A stretch of DNA of 64,000 bases from assembly GCF_039908635.1 (NCBI RefSeq), contig NZ_CP150918.1, forward strand, positions 4,542,001-4,606,000. Reading direction: 5' to 3'. The notes beneath the pieces were generated by a model that saw nothing but the letters and a program-made list of their open reading frames with translations, did not search any database and was not told the origin of the DNA. A program made the translations under genes and the position numbers. Positions within the stretch are counted from its first letter, which is position 1, and the number at the start of each line of letters is the position of its first letter. This DNA is from Pseudomonas purpurea. GTDB taxonomy: Bacteria > Pseudomonadota > Gammaproteobacteria > Pseudomonadales > Pseudomonadaceae. Shown here piece by piece: positions 37,591-46,931 of this stretch.

Positions 37591-37875
37591 ATGCTCAAAG
37601 TGATTGCCCGGGATTTCATCAAGCCCGAACACCTCGACACCGTTCGCCCGTGGTACGCCGAACTCGTGGAAAAGACCCGCCTGGAACCCGACTGTATCGC
37701 CTACGACCTGTTCGTCGATCAGAAAGACCCCGGGCACTTTGTCTTCATTGAGCAGTGGCCGAACCAGGCTGCGCTGGATGCTCATTGCCAGTCGGAGCAC
37801 TTTCGCCGACTGGTGCCGCAGATCAATCGTTATCAGGCCAGGGACTGCATCGTCGTGCTGATGGATGCGTTCTGA
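37591..37875 (+). CDS. Antibiotic biosynthesis monooxygenase (ABM) domain protein
   Basis: A 94-residue single-domain protein. The opening LKVIARDFIKPEHLDTV, the central RLEPDCIAYDLF and the DPGHFVFIEQWPNQAALDAH stretch are typical of the YgiN-like ferredoxin-fold ABM family, members of which are quinol monooxygenases or act on small aromatic substrates without cofactor. AAGGAAGGA precedes the ATG at 37591. It follows the glutamate-synthase-like gene by about 60 bases and is likely to be co-transcribed. The substrate is unknown. Confidence 0.85.
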   Translation: MLKVIARDFIKPEHLDTVRPWYAELVEKTRLEPDCIAYDLFVDQKDPGHFVFIEQWPNQAALDAHCQSEHFRRLVPQINRYQARDCIVVLMDAF

Positions 37876-37951
37876 GATCCCGCCTGACCGGACCACCAAC
37901 TGCCGGGCACCTGGAAATCCTCGTTGGTCGGTCAGGTCGGCCCCGCCAGAA

Positions 37952-39511
37952 TCAAGGCTGGCGACATAACGGCTGCGTGACCGCCGTGGCATCAGCACAA
38001 ATCACGAACAGCCGGATTTGAGCGTCACCTGCAACGAAAGTACTGATCAAGTGCCAGTAATCAGGGAAAGCAATCTTCTGTGACCGGCTCCCCGTAGCAT
38101 CCAGGACCCAGGCTCGGCCTGAGCTCGGTTTTACCTGCTCCAGCGTGTCGACGTACACCGTGTCAGCTTCTTGTTGAACCAGCGTCCAGATCTGGGTGCC
38201 CTGGGGGCGTCCGGAAGTGCCATCTTTTTGCGCAGGGGTATACAGCAACGGGATCACCCCGCTCTGGTTGTAGTAGCTGAAGGGGAAGTACAAAAACCCG
38301 TTCATCACCACGATGCTGTCTCCAGAAAGGACATGGCGATTGAGATGCTCAGCCAGGGCATCGACTTTGTTCACCTCGTCGTACACCGCATGCCCCTTCA
38401 ACCTGACGTTATGTAATCCCACGCCTTCCACCGCAACCATCAACACCAGCAGCACCACAGAAAATAACCGCCAGCGATCCCAAACCGCCTCCAGCGCTAT
38501 CGCCGCAATCATCGGCAAGCCCAACGCGGCAAACAGGAAATAGCGATCGACAAACAACGGGATAACAACAGAAACAACCACGATCAACGCCAATGGAAAC
38601 CAGGTATGGATCACCAGAAGCACGTTGAATCTGTTTTCACTGCGATCACGCAGGCCGATCAACAGTGACACCGCCAATAAAGCCACCGGCAATATTATCG
38701 CCAGCCAAATAGAAGACAGCGGTCCGTCGCTGTAACTGACAAATCTCCAGACGCTCACCAGCACCGTAGAAATGTCTGGCTGCTGGATCCAGTTCGGCCC
38801 TGAAAACCGTAGCTGGTGTATCAAGCTGGGCACCCAAGGCAGGAAAAGTACAACGATCAACCCATTGGCCAGCCACCACGCGGGCATCGACAGGGGTTGA
38901 TGCCGCACTGAGCGTTGACACCTCAACACCAGCAAGTAAGCCCAATGTGACGCCAGGCACACCCCCGCAAAGTAGTGGGTATACAACCCCGCGACCATCA
39001 ACAGCACATACACCGCGAGCGCACGATAATTGGCGGGGTTGCTGACCCAGTAGACCAATGCAACCGTGGCCCCGAGCAACAACAGGCCAAGCAGTGCGTA
39101 CATCCGGACTTCCTGGCTGTAACGAACGGCAAACGGCAGCAACGCCAGCAACACCCCAGCCAAAACCGCTGCGCGTCGAGTACTGATCAAGCAAACCAGC
39201 CAGATACCGAGCGCTACGGTCCCCACACCGGCCAGCACGCTGAAACTACGGGCAGAGAACACGCCAGGTCCAAATACGCTCATCCACCCATGCAGCAACA
39301 CGTAATAGAGCGGTGGGTGGACATCTTGAGCGGTATGAAAAAGGATCTGAGGCACCGGGCGCAAACTCAGCAACAAGGTAAAACCTTCATCTGACCAAAT
39401 GGCCGGCTCGCTCAGACCATAAAAACGTACCAGTGCCGCCATTGCGATAAGCGGTAGCCACCAAAAGGTCCTGAACCCATACCTGCTGCTTGCTTCACCC
39501 TTGAAATTCAA
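37952..39511 (-). CDS. GT39-type membrane glycosyltransferase
   Basis: 519 residues with about a dozen hydrophobic helices. Near the N-terminus WSDEGFTLLL contains the acidic Asp-Glu that marks GT-C enzymes, and AQDVHPPLYYVLLHGW is the next conserved loop; such enzymes move sugars from polyprenyl-phosphate carriers in the periplasm. The start is TTG at 39511, preceded by GGAG. The C-terminal 120 residues form a soluble domain. The base composition looks lower in GC than its neighbours, and the gene stands alone between convergent and divergent neighbours, so lateral acquisition is possible. Acceptor (lipid A, protein or polysaccharide) is unknown. Confidence 0.8.
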   Translation of the reverse strand: MNFKGEASSRYGFRTFWWLPLIAMAALVRFYGLSEPAIWSDEGFTLLLSLRPVPQILFHTAQDVHPPLYYVLLHGWMSVFGPGVFSARSFSVLAGVGTVALGIWLVCLISTRRAAVLAGVLLALLPFAVRYSQEVRMYALLGLLLLGATVALVYWVSNPANYRALAVYVLLMVAGLYTHYFAGVCLASHWAYLLVLRCQRSVRHQPLSMPAWWLANGLIVVLFLPWVPSLIHQLRFSGPNWIQQPDISTVLVSVWRFVSYSDGPLSSIWLAIILPVALLAVSLLIGLRDRSENRFNVLLVIHTWFPLALIVVVSVVIPLFVDRYFLFAALGLPMIAAIALEAVWDRWRLFSVVLLVLMVAVEGVGLHNVRLKGHAVYDEVNKVDALAEHLNRHVLSGDSIVVMNGFLYFPFSYYNQSGVIPLLYTPAQKDGTSGRPQGTQIWTLVQQEADTVYVDTLEQVKPSSGRAWVLDATGSRSQKIAFPDYWHLISTFVAGDAQIRLFVICADATAVTQPLCRQP

Positions 39512-39761
39512 CGTTAAGCTCCTTTATCACTGCCTCCTGGCATTGAGCGCTTGATGCCTGGAACGCTCAACGATCGATGTTTCAGCATAGTGGCAAATAT
39601 GGCTGTGTCCGCAGGCGCAAGCCTCACGAGACATCCCGTAATATCCAGCCTTTGCAATTCCCGGCGAATACCGCCACCCTGCGCGCCGCCGGCAGGTGGC
39701 GCGCAACCTCTTGGGTGCCAGATCACTCTTTTTACTCACACCCGTTCAAGAGCCCGTAGTC

Positions 39762-40886
39762 ATGACTAATGGACGCGACCCTCGCATCGACTTCTTTCGC
39801 GGTCTGGCGCTGATCTTCATTTTCTGGGATCACGTGCCGCAAAACCCGCTGGCCCACTTCACCGTGCGCAACTTCGGCTTCAGCGATGCGGCGGAGATTT
39901 TCGTGTTCCTGGCCGGTTACGCGGCGGTGCTGGCCTACGGCAAGATCGCCCGGCGCGACGGGTTTCTGATCGCCACGGTGAAAATCCTGCGCCGCGCCTG
40001 GGTGCTGTACGTGGTGCATATCTTCTTGTTGGCGCTGTTGATGGGCATCGTATTTTTTGCCAACAGCCACGTGGAAACCCGCGACCTGGTGCAGGAAATG
40101 GGCTTGCAGTATTTCCTCAGCAACCCGCAGCAAGCGCTGGTCGATGAGCTGCTGTTGCGCTTCAAACCCAACCTGATGGACCCGCTGCCGCTGTACATCC
40201 TGCTGCTGATCGGGCTGCCCGCCGTGTTGCCGCTGATGCTGCGCAAGGCCGAGTACGTGGTGGGGCTTTCGGTGATGTTGTACCTCGCGGCGCCATGGTT
40301 TCAGTGGAACCTGGCCGCCACCGACGGCGGCGTGTGGTTCTTCAACCCGATGGCCTGGCAACTGCTGTTTATCCTCGGCGGTGCAGCGGCGATCCACGGG
40401 CAACGTCCGCGTGTGCCGCAAACGCGCGCATTGCCTCGCCAGCCGTTGTTTGTCGCCGCGGCGGTCTATCTGCTGGTGACGGGGCTGATCGCCCTGTCAT
40501 GGAAATGGCCAGCGATTCACGATGCCTTCATGCCCAAAATGCTCGGTGAATGGCTGTACCCGATCAGCAAGACCAACCTGTCGCCGGTACGGCTGCTGCA
40601 CTTCCTGGCCATGGCGTATGTCGTCGCCAAACTGCTGCCCAGCCACGGTTGGACCCAGAACTGGCTCGCACAGCAAAGCTGCCGCATGGGCCGTTACTCG
40701 CTGGAAGTGTTCTGCTTTGGCGTGTTGCTGGCACCGCTGGCGGACATGCTCAACGCCCAGGCCAGCGATGCACTGGCTATGCAGATCTTCAGTGCAACGC
40801 TGGGGGTTGCGCTGATGGCAATGCTGGGGGCGTGGCTGGACTTCAACAAACGGCTGAACCGGCCAATGCCCATGGCCACGGCCTGA
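39762..40886 (+). CDS. OpgC-domain membrane acyltransferase
   Basis: A 374-residue integral membrane protein with about ten helices. It begins with RDPRIDFFRGLALIFIFWDH, the OpgC/acyltransferase-3 signature with the R-x-D-x2-R motif, followed by FGFSDAAEIFVFLAGYAA. OpgC enzymes transfer succinyl groups to osmoregulated periplasmic glucans; whether this protein has that exact donor is not shown. The ATG at 39762 is preferred as the longer frame adds a poor leader. A strong terminator follows. Confidence 0.85.
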   Translation: MTNGRDPRIDFFRGLALIFIFWDHVPQNPLAHFTVRNFGFSDAAEIFVFLAGYAAVLAYGKIARRDGFLIATVKILRRAWVLYVVHIFLLALLMGIVFFANSHVETRDLVQEMGLQYFLSNPQQALVDELLLRFKPNLMDPLPLYILLLIGLPAVLPLMLRKAEYVVGLSVMLYLAAPWFQWNLAATDGGVWFFNPMAWQLLFILGGAAAIHGQRPRVPQTRALPRQPLFVAAAVYLLVTGLIALSWKWPAIHDAFMPKMLGEWLYPISKTNLSPVRLLHFLAMAYVVAKLLPSHGWTQNWLAQQSCRMGRYSLEVFCFGVLLAPLADMLNAQASDALAMQIFSATLGVALMAMLGAWLDFNKRLNRPMPMATA

Positions 40887-40891
40887 AACGC

Positions 40892-40925
40892 AAAAGCCCC
40901 GGTCAATCGACCGGGGCTTTTGCTT
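40892..40925. terminator. Bidirectional terminator between opgC-like gene and permease
   Basis: A perfect 13-bp stem (40892-40904 with 40909-40921), AAAAGCCCCGGTC and complement, loop AATC. A-runs and T-runs flank both sides, so it can end both convergent transcripts. Confidence 0.9.
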
Positions 40926-40941
40926 TTACAGCGTCACACAC

Positions 40942-42363
40942 TTACGACGCCGAACCCACCGTACCTTGCGCAGCCGTGTTCGGTTGCAGCTCGAATACGT
41001 AGAACACCGCAGTCAGCAGCACCAGGAATGCCGGGCCGACGTACAGCGCAATGCGGGTCTCCGGGAAGTACGCCATCAGGCCGACCACCAGCACCAGGAA
41101 CGCCAGCGCCAGGTAGGAGCTGATCGGGTACAGCCACATGCGGTACTTCAGCGCCGCACGTTCGGTCGGGCTCAGGCCTTTGCGGAACTTGAGCTGCGCC
41201 AGCAGGATCATCACCCAAGTCCAGATCGCCCCGAAGGTCGCAATCGCGGTCACCCAGACGAAGACTTTCTCGGGCACCAGGTAGTTGAGCAGCACGCCCA
41301 CCAGCAACGCACCAATCGACAGCAGTAGCGCACGGCGTGGCACACCGTTGTTCGAGGTCTTGGCGAAACCGGCCGGGGCCTGGCCATTCTGCGCCAGGCT
41401 ATAGAGCATGCGCCCGGTGCTGAAGATACCGCCGTTGCAAGACGACAGTGCAGCGGTGATCACCACGAAGTTGATGATACCGGCAGCGGTTTTGATGCCC
41501 AGACGCTCGAAGGTCATCACGAACGGGCTGCCCTGAGTGCCGATTTCGTTCCACGGGTAGATCGACAGAATCACGAACAGTGCGCCGACGTAAAACAGCA
41601 GAATGCGCCAGAACACCGAGCCGATGGCATTGGGAATGGTCTTCTGCGGGTTCTTCGCTTCACCGGCCGTGAGGCCGATCATCTCGACGCCCAGGTAGGC
41701 GAACATCACCATTTGCAGGGACATCAACACACCCTGCACACCGTTTGGCATGAAGCCGCCGTGGGTCCACAGGTTGGAAATCCCCAGCGCCACGCCATCA
41801 TTGCCGAAGCCGAACGCGATGATGCCGATGCCGCCGAGCACCATCGCAATGATGGTGACGATCTTGATCAGGGCGAACCAGAACTCGAACTCACCGAAGG
41901 CCTTGACCGCGATCAGGTTGATCGAGCCCATGCTCACCAGCGCCGCCAGTGCCCAGATCCAGCGCGGCACATCGGGGAACCAGATGCCCATGTACACCGC
42001 CACCGCGGTGATTTCCGCGACGCAGGTCACCAGCCACAGGAACCAGTAGTTCCAGCCCGTCAGAAAACCCGCCAACGGGCCGAGGTAATCTTGCGCGTAA
42101 CGGCTGAAGGAGCCGGCCACCGGGTTATGCACGGCCATCTCGCCCAGGGCGCGCATGATCACCAGGATCGCCAGACCACCAATGATGTAGGACAGCATGA
42201 TTGCCGGGCCGGCCATTTCGATGGCCTTGGCCGAGCCCAGGAACAGACCGACGCCGATACAGGCGCCCAGCGCCATCAAGCGAATATGCCGTTCGCCGAG
42301 TTCGCGTTTAAGCGGTCCGCCTTGAGCGGTCTCGCCGTGAGGCAGGGGATTGCCAACTGGCAT
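40942..42363 (-). CDS. APC-family amino acid permease
   Basis: About 473 residues with twelve hydrophobic helices. Typical AAT-family segments: RHIRLMALGACIGVGLFLGS in helix 1, MRALGEMAVHNPVAGSFSRY, GWNYWFLW, and FAYLGVEMIGLTAGEA. It most resembles the ProY/HutT-like subgroup, but substrate (proline, histidine, aromatic or D-amino acids) cannot be settled by eye. The ATG at 42363 is chosen, with GAGG about 12 bases upstream; a GTG at 42399 would add 12 residues. It ends at the strong bidirectional terminator. Confidence 0.87.
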   Translation of the reverse strand: MPVGNPLPHGETAQGGPLKRELGERHIRLMALGACIGVGLFLGSAKAIEMAGPAIMLSYIIGGLAILVIMRALGEMAVHNPVAGSFSRYAQDYLGPLAGFLTGWNYWFLWLVTCVAEITAVAVYMGIWFPDVPRWIWALAALVSMGSINLIAVKAFGEFEFWFALIKIVTIIAMVLGGIGIIAFGFGNDGVALGISNLWTHGGFMPNGVQGVLMSLQMVMFAYLGVEMIGLTAGEAKNPQKTIPNAIGSVFWRILLFYVGALFVILSIYPWNEIGTQGSPFVMTFERLGIKTAAGIINFVVITAALSSCNGGIFSTGRMLYSLAQNGQAPAGFAKTSNNGVPRRALLLSIGALLVGVLLNYLVPEKVFVWVTAIATFGAIWTWVMILLAQLKFRKGLSPTERAALKYRMWLYPISSYLALAFLVLVVGLMAYFPETRIALYVGPAFLVLLTAVFYVFELQPNTAAQGTVGSAS

Positions 42364-42735
42364 AGGGTACAACCTCGTCTTGTTATTGGATGTGACCACC
42401 GAGTGTGCGAAGCCCCGGCCGATAGGCCTGGACTTCCCGATACCGGGACTACTTCGTGGGTAGAACCGTCTTGTAGGACAAAACCTTCAAGATCAGCGGG
42501 GCGTGCAGTATAAAAAGCTCTATACAGAACCTTTCACTCTATAAACGACTAAATTCAGTGATAAATCTCGGTAAAAGCCCGGTTTACCGAGGCGCATTAC
42601 CTGTATTTCATCAATTGAGTGGTCGTTCGAATGTTGCCGAGTATTGCACAGCCTTGGTGCATCGTCATGCCCTAGACGTTGGTCTTATTTATCCATCGAA
42701 GTGTCTAGAACAACACTTGCAGCCTGAAAAATCTC
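42364..42735. other. Intergenic region between permease and REPIN
   Basis: About 370 bases without a convincing gene. The part nearest the permease (42364-42550) must contain its promoter; no clear -35/-10 or sigma-54 element stands out. The rest has lower GC and holds nothing I recognise. Confidence 0.6.
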
Positions 42736-42857
42736 TGTGCAAGGGAGCTTGCTCCCGCCGACCGATCCGCGCTCGGGCGCACAGATTTATCGGCAAGACT
42801 CAATGGCAGAAATAAGGGCCGCTTTGCAGCCCAGCGGGAGCAAGCTCCCTCGCCACA
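42736..42857. repeat. REPIN upstream of the RAYT gene
   Basis: Left arm TGTGCAAGGGAGCTTGCTCC (42736-42755) and inverted right arm ending CTCCCTCGCCACA at 42857. The left arm has CA in place of GCG of the family consensus. It lies 126 bases before the RAYT start. Confidence 0.9.
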
Positions 42858-42983
42858 GGTAATTGCGACGCAAACTGGATCCTTCATACATTCATTTAGG
42901 AATACTCACTCAGGAGTTGCGGCTACGTGTAGGTAGATGGATGACTAGGGTGAGTTTGACTCACTGCTTAAGGATGCAAAGGA

Positions 42984-43442
42984 ATGCCCCCTCGCCCAAA
43001 CTCACACCTGCTACGCCATGGACGCTGTTCAGAACCGGGTAGGGCCTATCTCATAACAGCCGTTGTGCATCAGCGCCGCCATATTTTCAGCGAATGGTCG
43101 TTGGGACGGCTGTTGGTGGCAGAACTCAGAAGGGCTCATGAGGAGCAAAGGGTCAACTCGATAGCCTGGGTCATCATGCCGGACCACTTTCATTGGCTGG
43201 TACAACTCGAACAGCACACCCTGGCGCAACTCATTCAGGCCACCAAATCCCGTAGCACGCTCACTATCAACCGGGCGTTAAACCGCAAAGGTGCTTTCTG
43301 GCAAACCGGCTATCACGATCAGGCAATCCGTGATGACGAAGATCTTCTGCCCTTTGCTCGCTACATTGTTGCAAACCCATTGCGCGCAGGGCTGGTGGAA
43401 AAAATTGGCGACTACCCGCTCTGGGATGCCTGTTGGCTCTAA
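42984..43442 (+). CDS. REP-associated tyrosine transposase (RAYT)
   Basis: A 152-residue Y1-type (HUH) transposase. The metal-binding HUH motif is PDHFHWL with His68 and His70; the catalytic Tyr is probably Tyr127 in FARYIVANPLRAGLV, a RAYT signature. AAGGA (42970-42974) precedes the ATG by nine bases. REPINs of the GTGGCGAGGGAGC family flank it on both sides (ending 42857 and starting 43463). RAYT proteins cut REP hairpins and are thought to be responsible for REPIN spread, while not moving themselves. The frame looks intact, so this is the probable mobiliser of the family in this genome. Confidence 0.92.
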   Translation: MPPRPNSHLLRHGRCSEPGRAYLITAVVHQRRHIFSEWSLGRLLVAELRRAHEEQRVNSIAWVIMPDHFHWLVQLEQHTLAQLIQATKSRSTLTINRALNRKGAFWQTGYHDQAIRDDEDLLPFARYIVANPLRAGLVEKIGDYPLWDACWL

Positions 43443-43462
43443 TAAATAGCCCCGCACAACCC

Positions 43463-43608
43463 TGTGGCGAGGGAGCTTACTCCCGCTCGGCTGCGCAGCA
43501 GTCGCAAAACCTGAAATCCAGATTTGACAGACAAACCGCAATTGCAGGGTTTGAGTCTGCTTCGCCCGAGCACGGACCGGCCCAGCAGGAGCAAGCTCCC
43601 TCGCCACA
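43463..43608. repeat. REPIN downstream of the RAYT gene
   Basis: Left arm TGTGGCGAGGGAGCTTACTC (43463-43482) and inverted right arm GCAGGAGCAAGCTCCCTCGC, ending CCACA at 43608. It begins 20 bases after the RAYT stop. Confidence 0.9.
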
Positions 43609-43703
43609 GGTATCAATGCGCTTTTGAAATTTGTCTATTCACAATTTTTTCACCAGCGCCAACCAGCGTCTAAGCTTCAGACAAGTCAGATCAATCTGCG
43701 TGA

Positions 43704-46700
43704 ATGGATCAGTCGACTATGGGCGCTTTGTGGCAAACCGATTCGAGTGAAGCAGTGGTGCCAACAAACCGTGTGGATGAAGCGCCGTCACCGAAGAAAC
43801 CTCGCCGTAGCAGACATGCCTGGCGATTGTTCTGGCTATTGCTGCTGATTGCCCTGATTGCCCTGGGCTTCGCCGCCTCCAAGGAAATGCGCACCTCGAA
43901 ATGGCAGGCCCGGGAGTTCAGTTCGCTCGCCGCCTCCTTGAGCTATTCCCTGGAAGCCGGCCCCAGTGATTCGATTTTCTATCCGGGCGCCGGGCCCTTC
44001 GACAAACGCCTGGGTTACAGCGCGCTGGGCGAATTCCTGCCTCGGCTGCTCAAGCGCAATTACCTGGTGCAGGCACAAACCCGCTTCTCCCCCCAATTGT
44101 TCGACTACAGCGAAAAAGGCTTTTTCGTGCCCTACGCCGAAAAAATCCAGGCCGGGCTGTCCATCACCGATTGCCGCGCCGCGCCGCTGTACCAGTTCAA
44201 GTACCCGCAACAACTCTATTCAAGCTTTGCCTCGATCCCGCCGGTGATGGTGCAAAGCCTGTTGTTCATCGAGAACCGCTACCTGCTCGACCCCAAACAA
44301 CCCTTGGCCAACCCGGCCGTGGACTGGCCGCGCTTTGGCAAGGCGGCGTGGTCACAAATCGCCAAACTGCTGCACTTGCCCGGCCAGACCGCTGGGGGCA
44401 GCACCCTGGCCACTCAACTGGAAAAATACCGCCATTCGCCGGACGGATTGACCGTGTCCGGAGGTGAAAAAATCCGCCAGATGATTTCCGCCAGTGTGCG
44501 CGCCTATCAGGACGGACCGCAGACCCTCGAAGCGCGCAAGAACATCGTGCGTGATTACCTTAACAGCGTGCCGTTGTCAGCCGTGCCCGGTCACGGTGAA
44601 GTCCATGGCATGGCCGAAGGGCTGCGGGTCTGGTACGGCGCAGACTTCGCCAAGGTCAACGAACGCCTGGCCAGTGACGCCACCGATTCAAAGAGCCTGG
44701 CGGAGAAAGGCCTGGCCCTGCGTGAAGTGCTGTCGCTGATGATCGCCCAGCGCCGGCCTTCGCATTACCTGGCCAAGGGCCGGGCGGAACTGGCCGAACT
44801 CACCGACAGCCACATTCGCCTGTTGTCGCAGAACAACGTGATCGACCCCAGACTCACGGCGGCCGCACTGGCCAGCAAAGTGACCTACCGCGACTGGCAG
44901 CAGCAGCCGACTATTCAGCCGATCGAAACCAACAAAGGCATCAGCGTCGCCCGCAGTCGCCTGGCCACCCTGCTCAACCGGCCACTGTATGACCTCGACC
45001 GTCTCGACCTTTCGGCTACCAGTACCTTGCAAAGCGATTTGCAAGCCCAGGCCACCGAGTACCTGAAACACCTGGCCGACCCGACGTTCGCCGCGCAAAT
45101 GGGCCTGCTTGGCGAACGTTTGCTGACGCCCACCAGCACCACTCAGGTGCGCTACAGCTTCACCCTGCTGGAGCTGACGCCCGACGGTTCGCGCGTACGG
45201 GTACAGACGGACAGCACCGACCAACCGTTCGACATCAACGAAGGCAGCAAGCTGGAACTGGGTTCCACCGCCAAGCTGAGGGTGCTGACCACCTACCTGC
45301 AAATCATCTCGGAACTGCACGACCGCTATGGCGCGCAAACGCCAGCAGAACTGAAGAAAGTCGAGGTGGCCGACCAGGATCGCCTGACCCGCTGGGCCGT
45401 CGACTACCTGATCCAGAACAATGACCGCAGCCTGCCGAAAATGCTCGCCGCCGCCCTCGACCGCAAGTACTCGGCGAGCCCCGGCGAGGCGTTCTTTACC
45501 GGTGGAGGCCTGCACACGTTCCACAACTTTCGCAGTGAAGACAACGGCCGCATGCCGACCCTGCGCGATGCCTTGCGCGAGTCGATCAACCTGCCGTTCA
45601 TTCGCCTGATGCGTGACCTGGTGCGCTACAGCACTTACTCCGGCCCCAGCAACAGCGCCCAATTGCTCAAGGATGACGACGATCCACGTCGGCAGGAGTA
45701 CCTGGCGCAATTCGCCGACCGCGAAGGCACGTCGTTCCTGCTGCGCTTCTGGAAAAAATACCGGAACAAGGACACCCAGGCTCGCCTCGACACCTTCCTG
45801 GACAGCATGCACCCCACCGCCATTCGCCTGGCCGCCGTGCACCGCTACCTGCTGCCGGAGGCCAGTCAGGAAAGTTTCAACAGCTTCGTGCGCTCGCACC
45901 TGAAGGCCGTCAAGACCACCGATAAAAAAACCGGCAAGAGCACCGAAAAACTCACCGACGAACGTCTGGACAAACTCTATACAAGCTATGGTCCCGGCGC
46001 GTTCGACTTGCCCGACCAGGGCTTCATCGCCAAGGTCCACCCGCTGGACCTGTGGCTGATGGGCTACCTGCTGAACAACCCCGACGCCAAGTTCAGCCAG
46101 ATTGTGAAAGCCAGCGAATTCGAGCGGCAGGAAGTCTATAGCTGGCTGTTCAAGAGCCGGCACAAGAGCGCGCGTGACAGCCGCATCCGCACCATGCTGG
46201 AGATCGAAGCGTTCCTCGACATTCACCAGCGCTGGCAGAAAGTCGGCTATCCGTTCGATCACCTGGTGCCGTCACTGGCCACCGCCATCGGCAGCTCCGG
46301 CGATCGCCCGGCGGCGCTGGCGGAACTGATCGGCACCATCCTCAACGACGGCGTGCGCATGCCGACTTTGCGCATCGACAGCCTGCATTTCGCCGCCGAT
46401 ACGCCCTATGAAACCCAACTGATCAACGACCCGGACAACGGCAAACGGGTCATGCCGTCGGAAGTCGCCACGGCCTTGCGCGAAGCCCTCTCGCAAGTGG
46501 TGGACGCCGGTACGGCGAAACGCGTGGCGGGCAGTTTCAAACTGGCCGATGGCACACCGCTGGCCATGGGCGGCAAGACCGGGACCGGCGATAACCGCAT
46601 CGAAGCCATCGGGCCCGGCGGACGGATTCTCAGCTCCAAATCGATCAACCGCACCGCCACGTTTGTCTTCTACATCGGCGACAGCCACTTCGGCACCCTC

Positions 46701-46850
46701 ACCGCCTACGTGCCCGGCGCCTCGGCGCAGGCCTTCAAGTTCACCTCGGCGTTGCCTGTGCAAGTGCTCAAGGGCATGGCGCCGATTCTCACGCCGTACT
46801 TGCAACCGGGCACCCACACCCTGTGTCAGGCGACCATGGCCAACCGTTGA
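43704..46850 (+). CDS. Large bifunctional transglycosylase-transpeptidase (class A PBP-like)
   Basis: 1048 residues: a basic cytoplasmic tail, one transmembrane helix (about 39-58), a GT51 transglycosylase domain with FIENRYLLDP and GGSTLATQLEKYRHS (glycan-polymerising motifs), and a penicillin-binding transpeptidase domain with SxxK as STAK (in LGSTAKLRVL), SxN as SIN (in RESINLPF) and KTG as GGKTGTGDN. It is longer than PBP1a/b of Pseudomonas (about 770-820) and has inserted segments between the SxN and KTG motifs. It is a monocistronic gene. It is likely to be an accessory cell-wall polymerase; no partner is encoded nearby. The start at 43704 lacks a strong ribosome site; 43719 is an alternative. 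Confidence 0.85.
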   Translation: MDQSTMGALWQTDSSEAVVPTNRVDEAPSPKKPRRSRHAWRLFWLLLLIALIALGFAASKEMRTSKWQAREFSSLAASLSYSLEAGPSDSIFYPGAGPFDKRLGYSALGEFLPRLLKRNYLVQAQTRFSPQLFDYSEKGFFVPYAEKIQAGLSITDCRAAPLYQFKYPQQLYSSFASIPPVMVQSLLFIENRYLLDPKQPLANPAVDWPRFGKAAWSQIAKLLHLPGQTAGGSTLATQLEKYRHSPDGLTVSGGEKIRQMISASVRAYQDGPQTLEARKNIVRDYLNSVPLSAVPGHGEVHGMAEGLRVWYGADFAKVNERLASDATDSKSLAEKGLALREVLSLMIAQRRPSHYLAKGRAELAELTDSHIRLLSQNNVIDPRLTAAALASKVTYRDWQQQPTIQPIETNKGISVARSRLATLLNRPLYDLDRLDLSATSTLQSDLQAQATEYLKHLADPTFAAQMGLLGERLLTPTSTTQVRYSFTLLELTPDGSRVRVQTDSTDQPFDINEGSKLELGSTAKLRVLTTYLQIISELHDRYGAQTPAELKKVEVADQDRLTRWAVDYLIQNNDRSLPKMLAAALDRKYSASPGEAFFTGGGLHTFHNFRSEDNGRMPTLRDALRESINLPFIRLMRDLVRYSTYSGPSNSAQLLKDDDDPRRQEYLAQFADREGTSFLLRFWKKYRNKDTQARLDTFLDSMHPTAIRLAAVHRYLLPEASQESFNSFVRSHLKAVKTTDKKTGKSTEKLTDERLDKLYTSYGPGAFDLPDQGFIAKVHPLDLWLMGYLLNNPDAKFSQIVKASEFERQEVYSWLFKSRHKSARDSRIRTMLEIEAFLDIHQRWQKVGYPFDHLVPSLATAIGSSGDRPAALAELIGTILNDGVRMPTLRIDSLHFAADTPYETQLINDPDNGKRVMPSEVATALREALSQVVDAGTAKRVAGSFKLADGTPLAMGGKTGTGDNRIEAIGPGGRILSSKSINRTATFVFYIGDSHFGTLTAYVPGASAQAFKFTSALPVQVLKGMAPILTPYLQPGTHTLCQATMANR

Positions 46851-46931
46851 TCACACGATAACTATGTAGCTCATTCACGCGGCACGTCTGAGTAGGCTGG
46901 GGCTTTCCCGACTGACTCAAGGAGACGAGCC

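Noticed and set aside
35778..37640. 620-residue antisense frame opposite the glutamate-synthase-like gene
   Set aside because: Shadow frame; no domain and no ribosome site.
37876..37951. Terminator between the convergent ABM and glycosyltransferase genes
   Set aside because: Only an imperfect pairing between GACCGGACCACCAAC and GTTGGTCGGTC was seen and it lacks a T tract.
39514..39759. Several short frames between the glycosyltransferase and opgC-like genes
   Set aside because: No ribosome site, no conserved motif and three overlapping frames of similar length; treated as intergenic.
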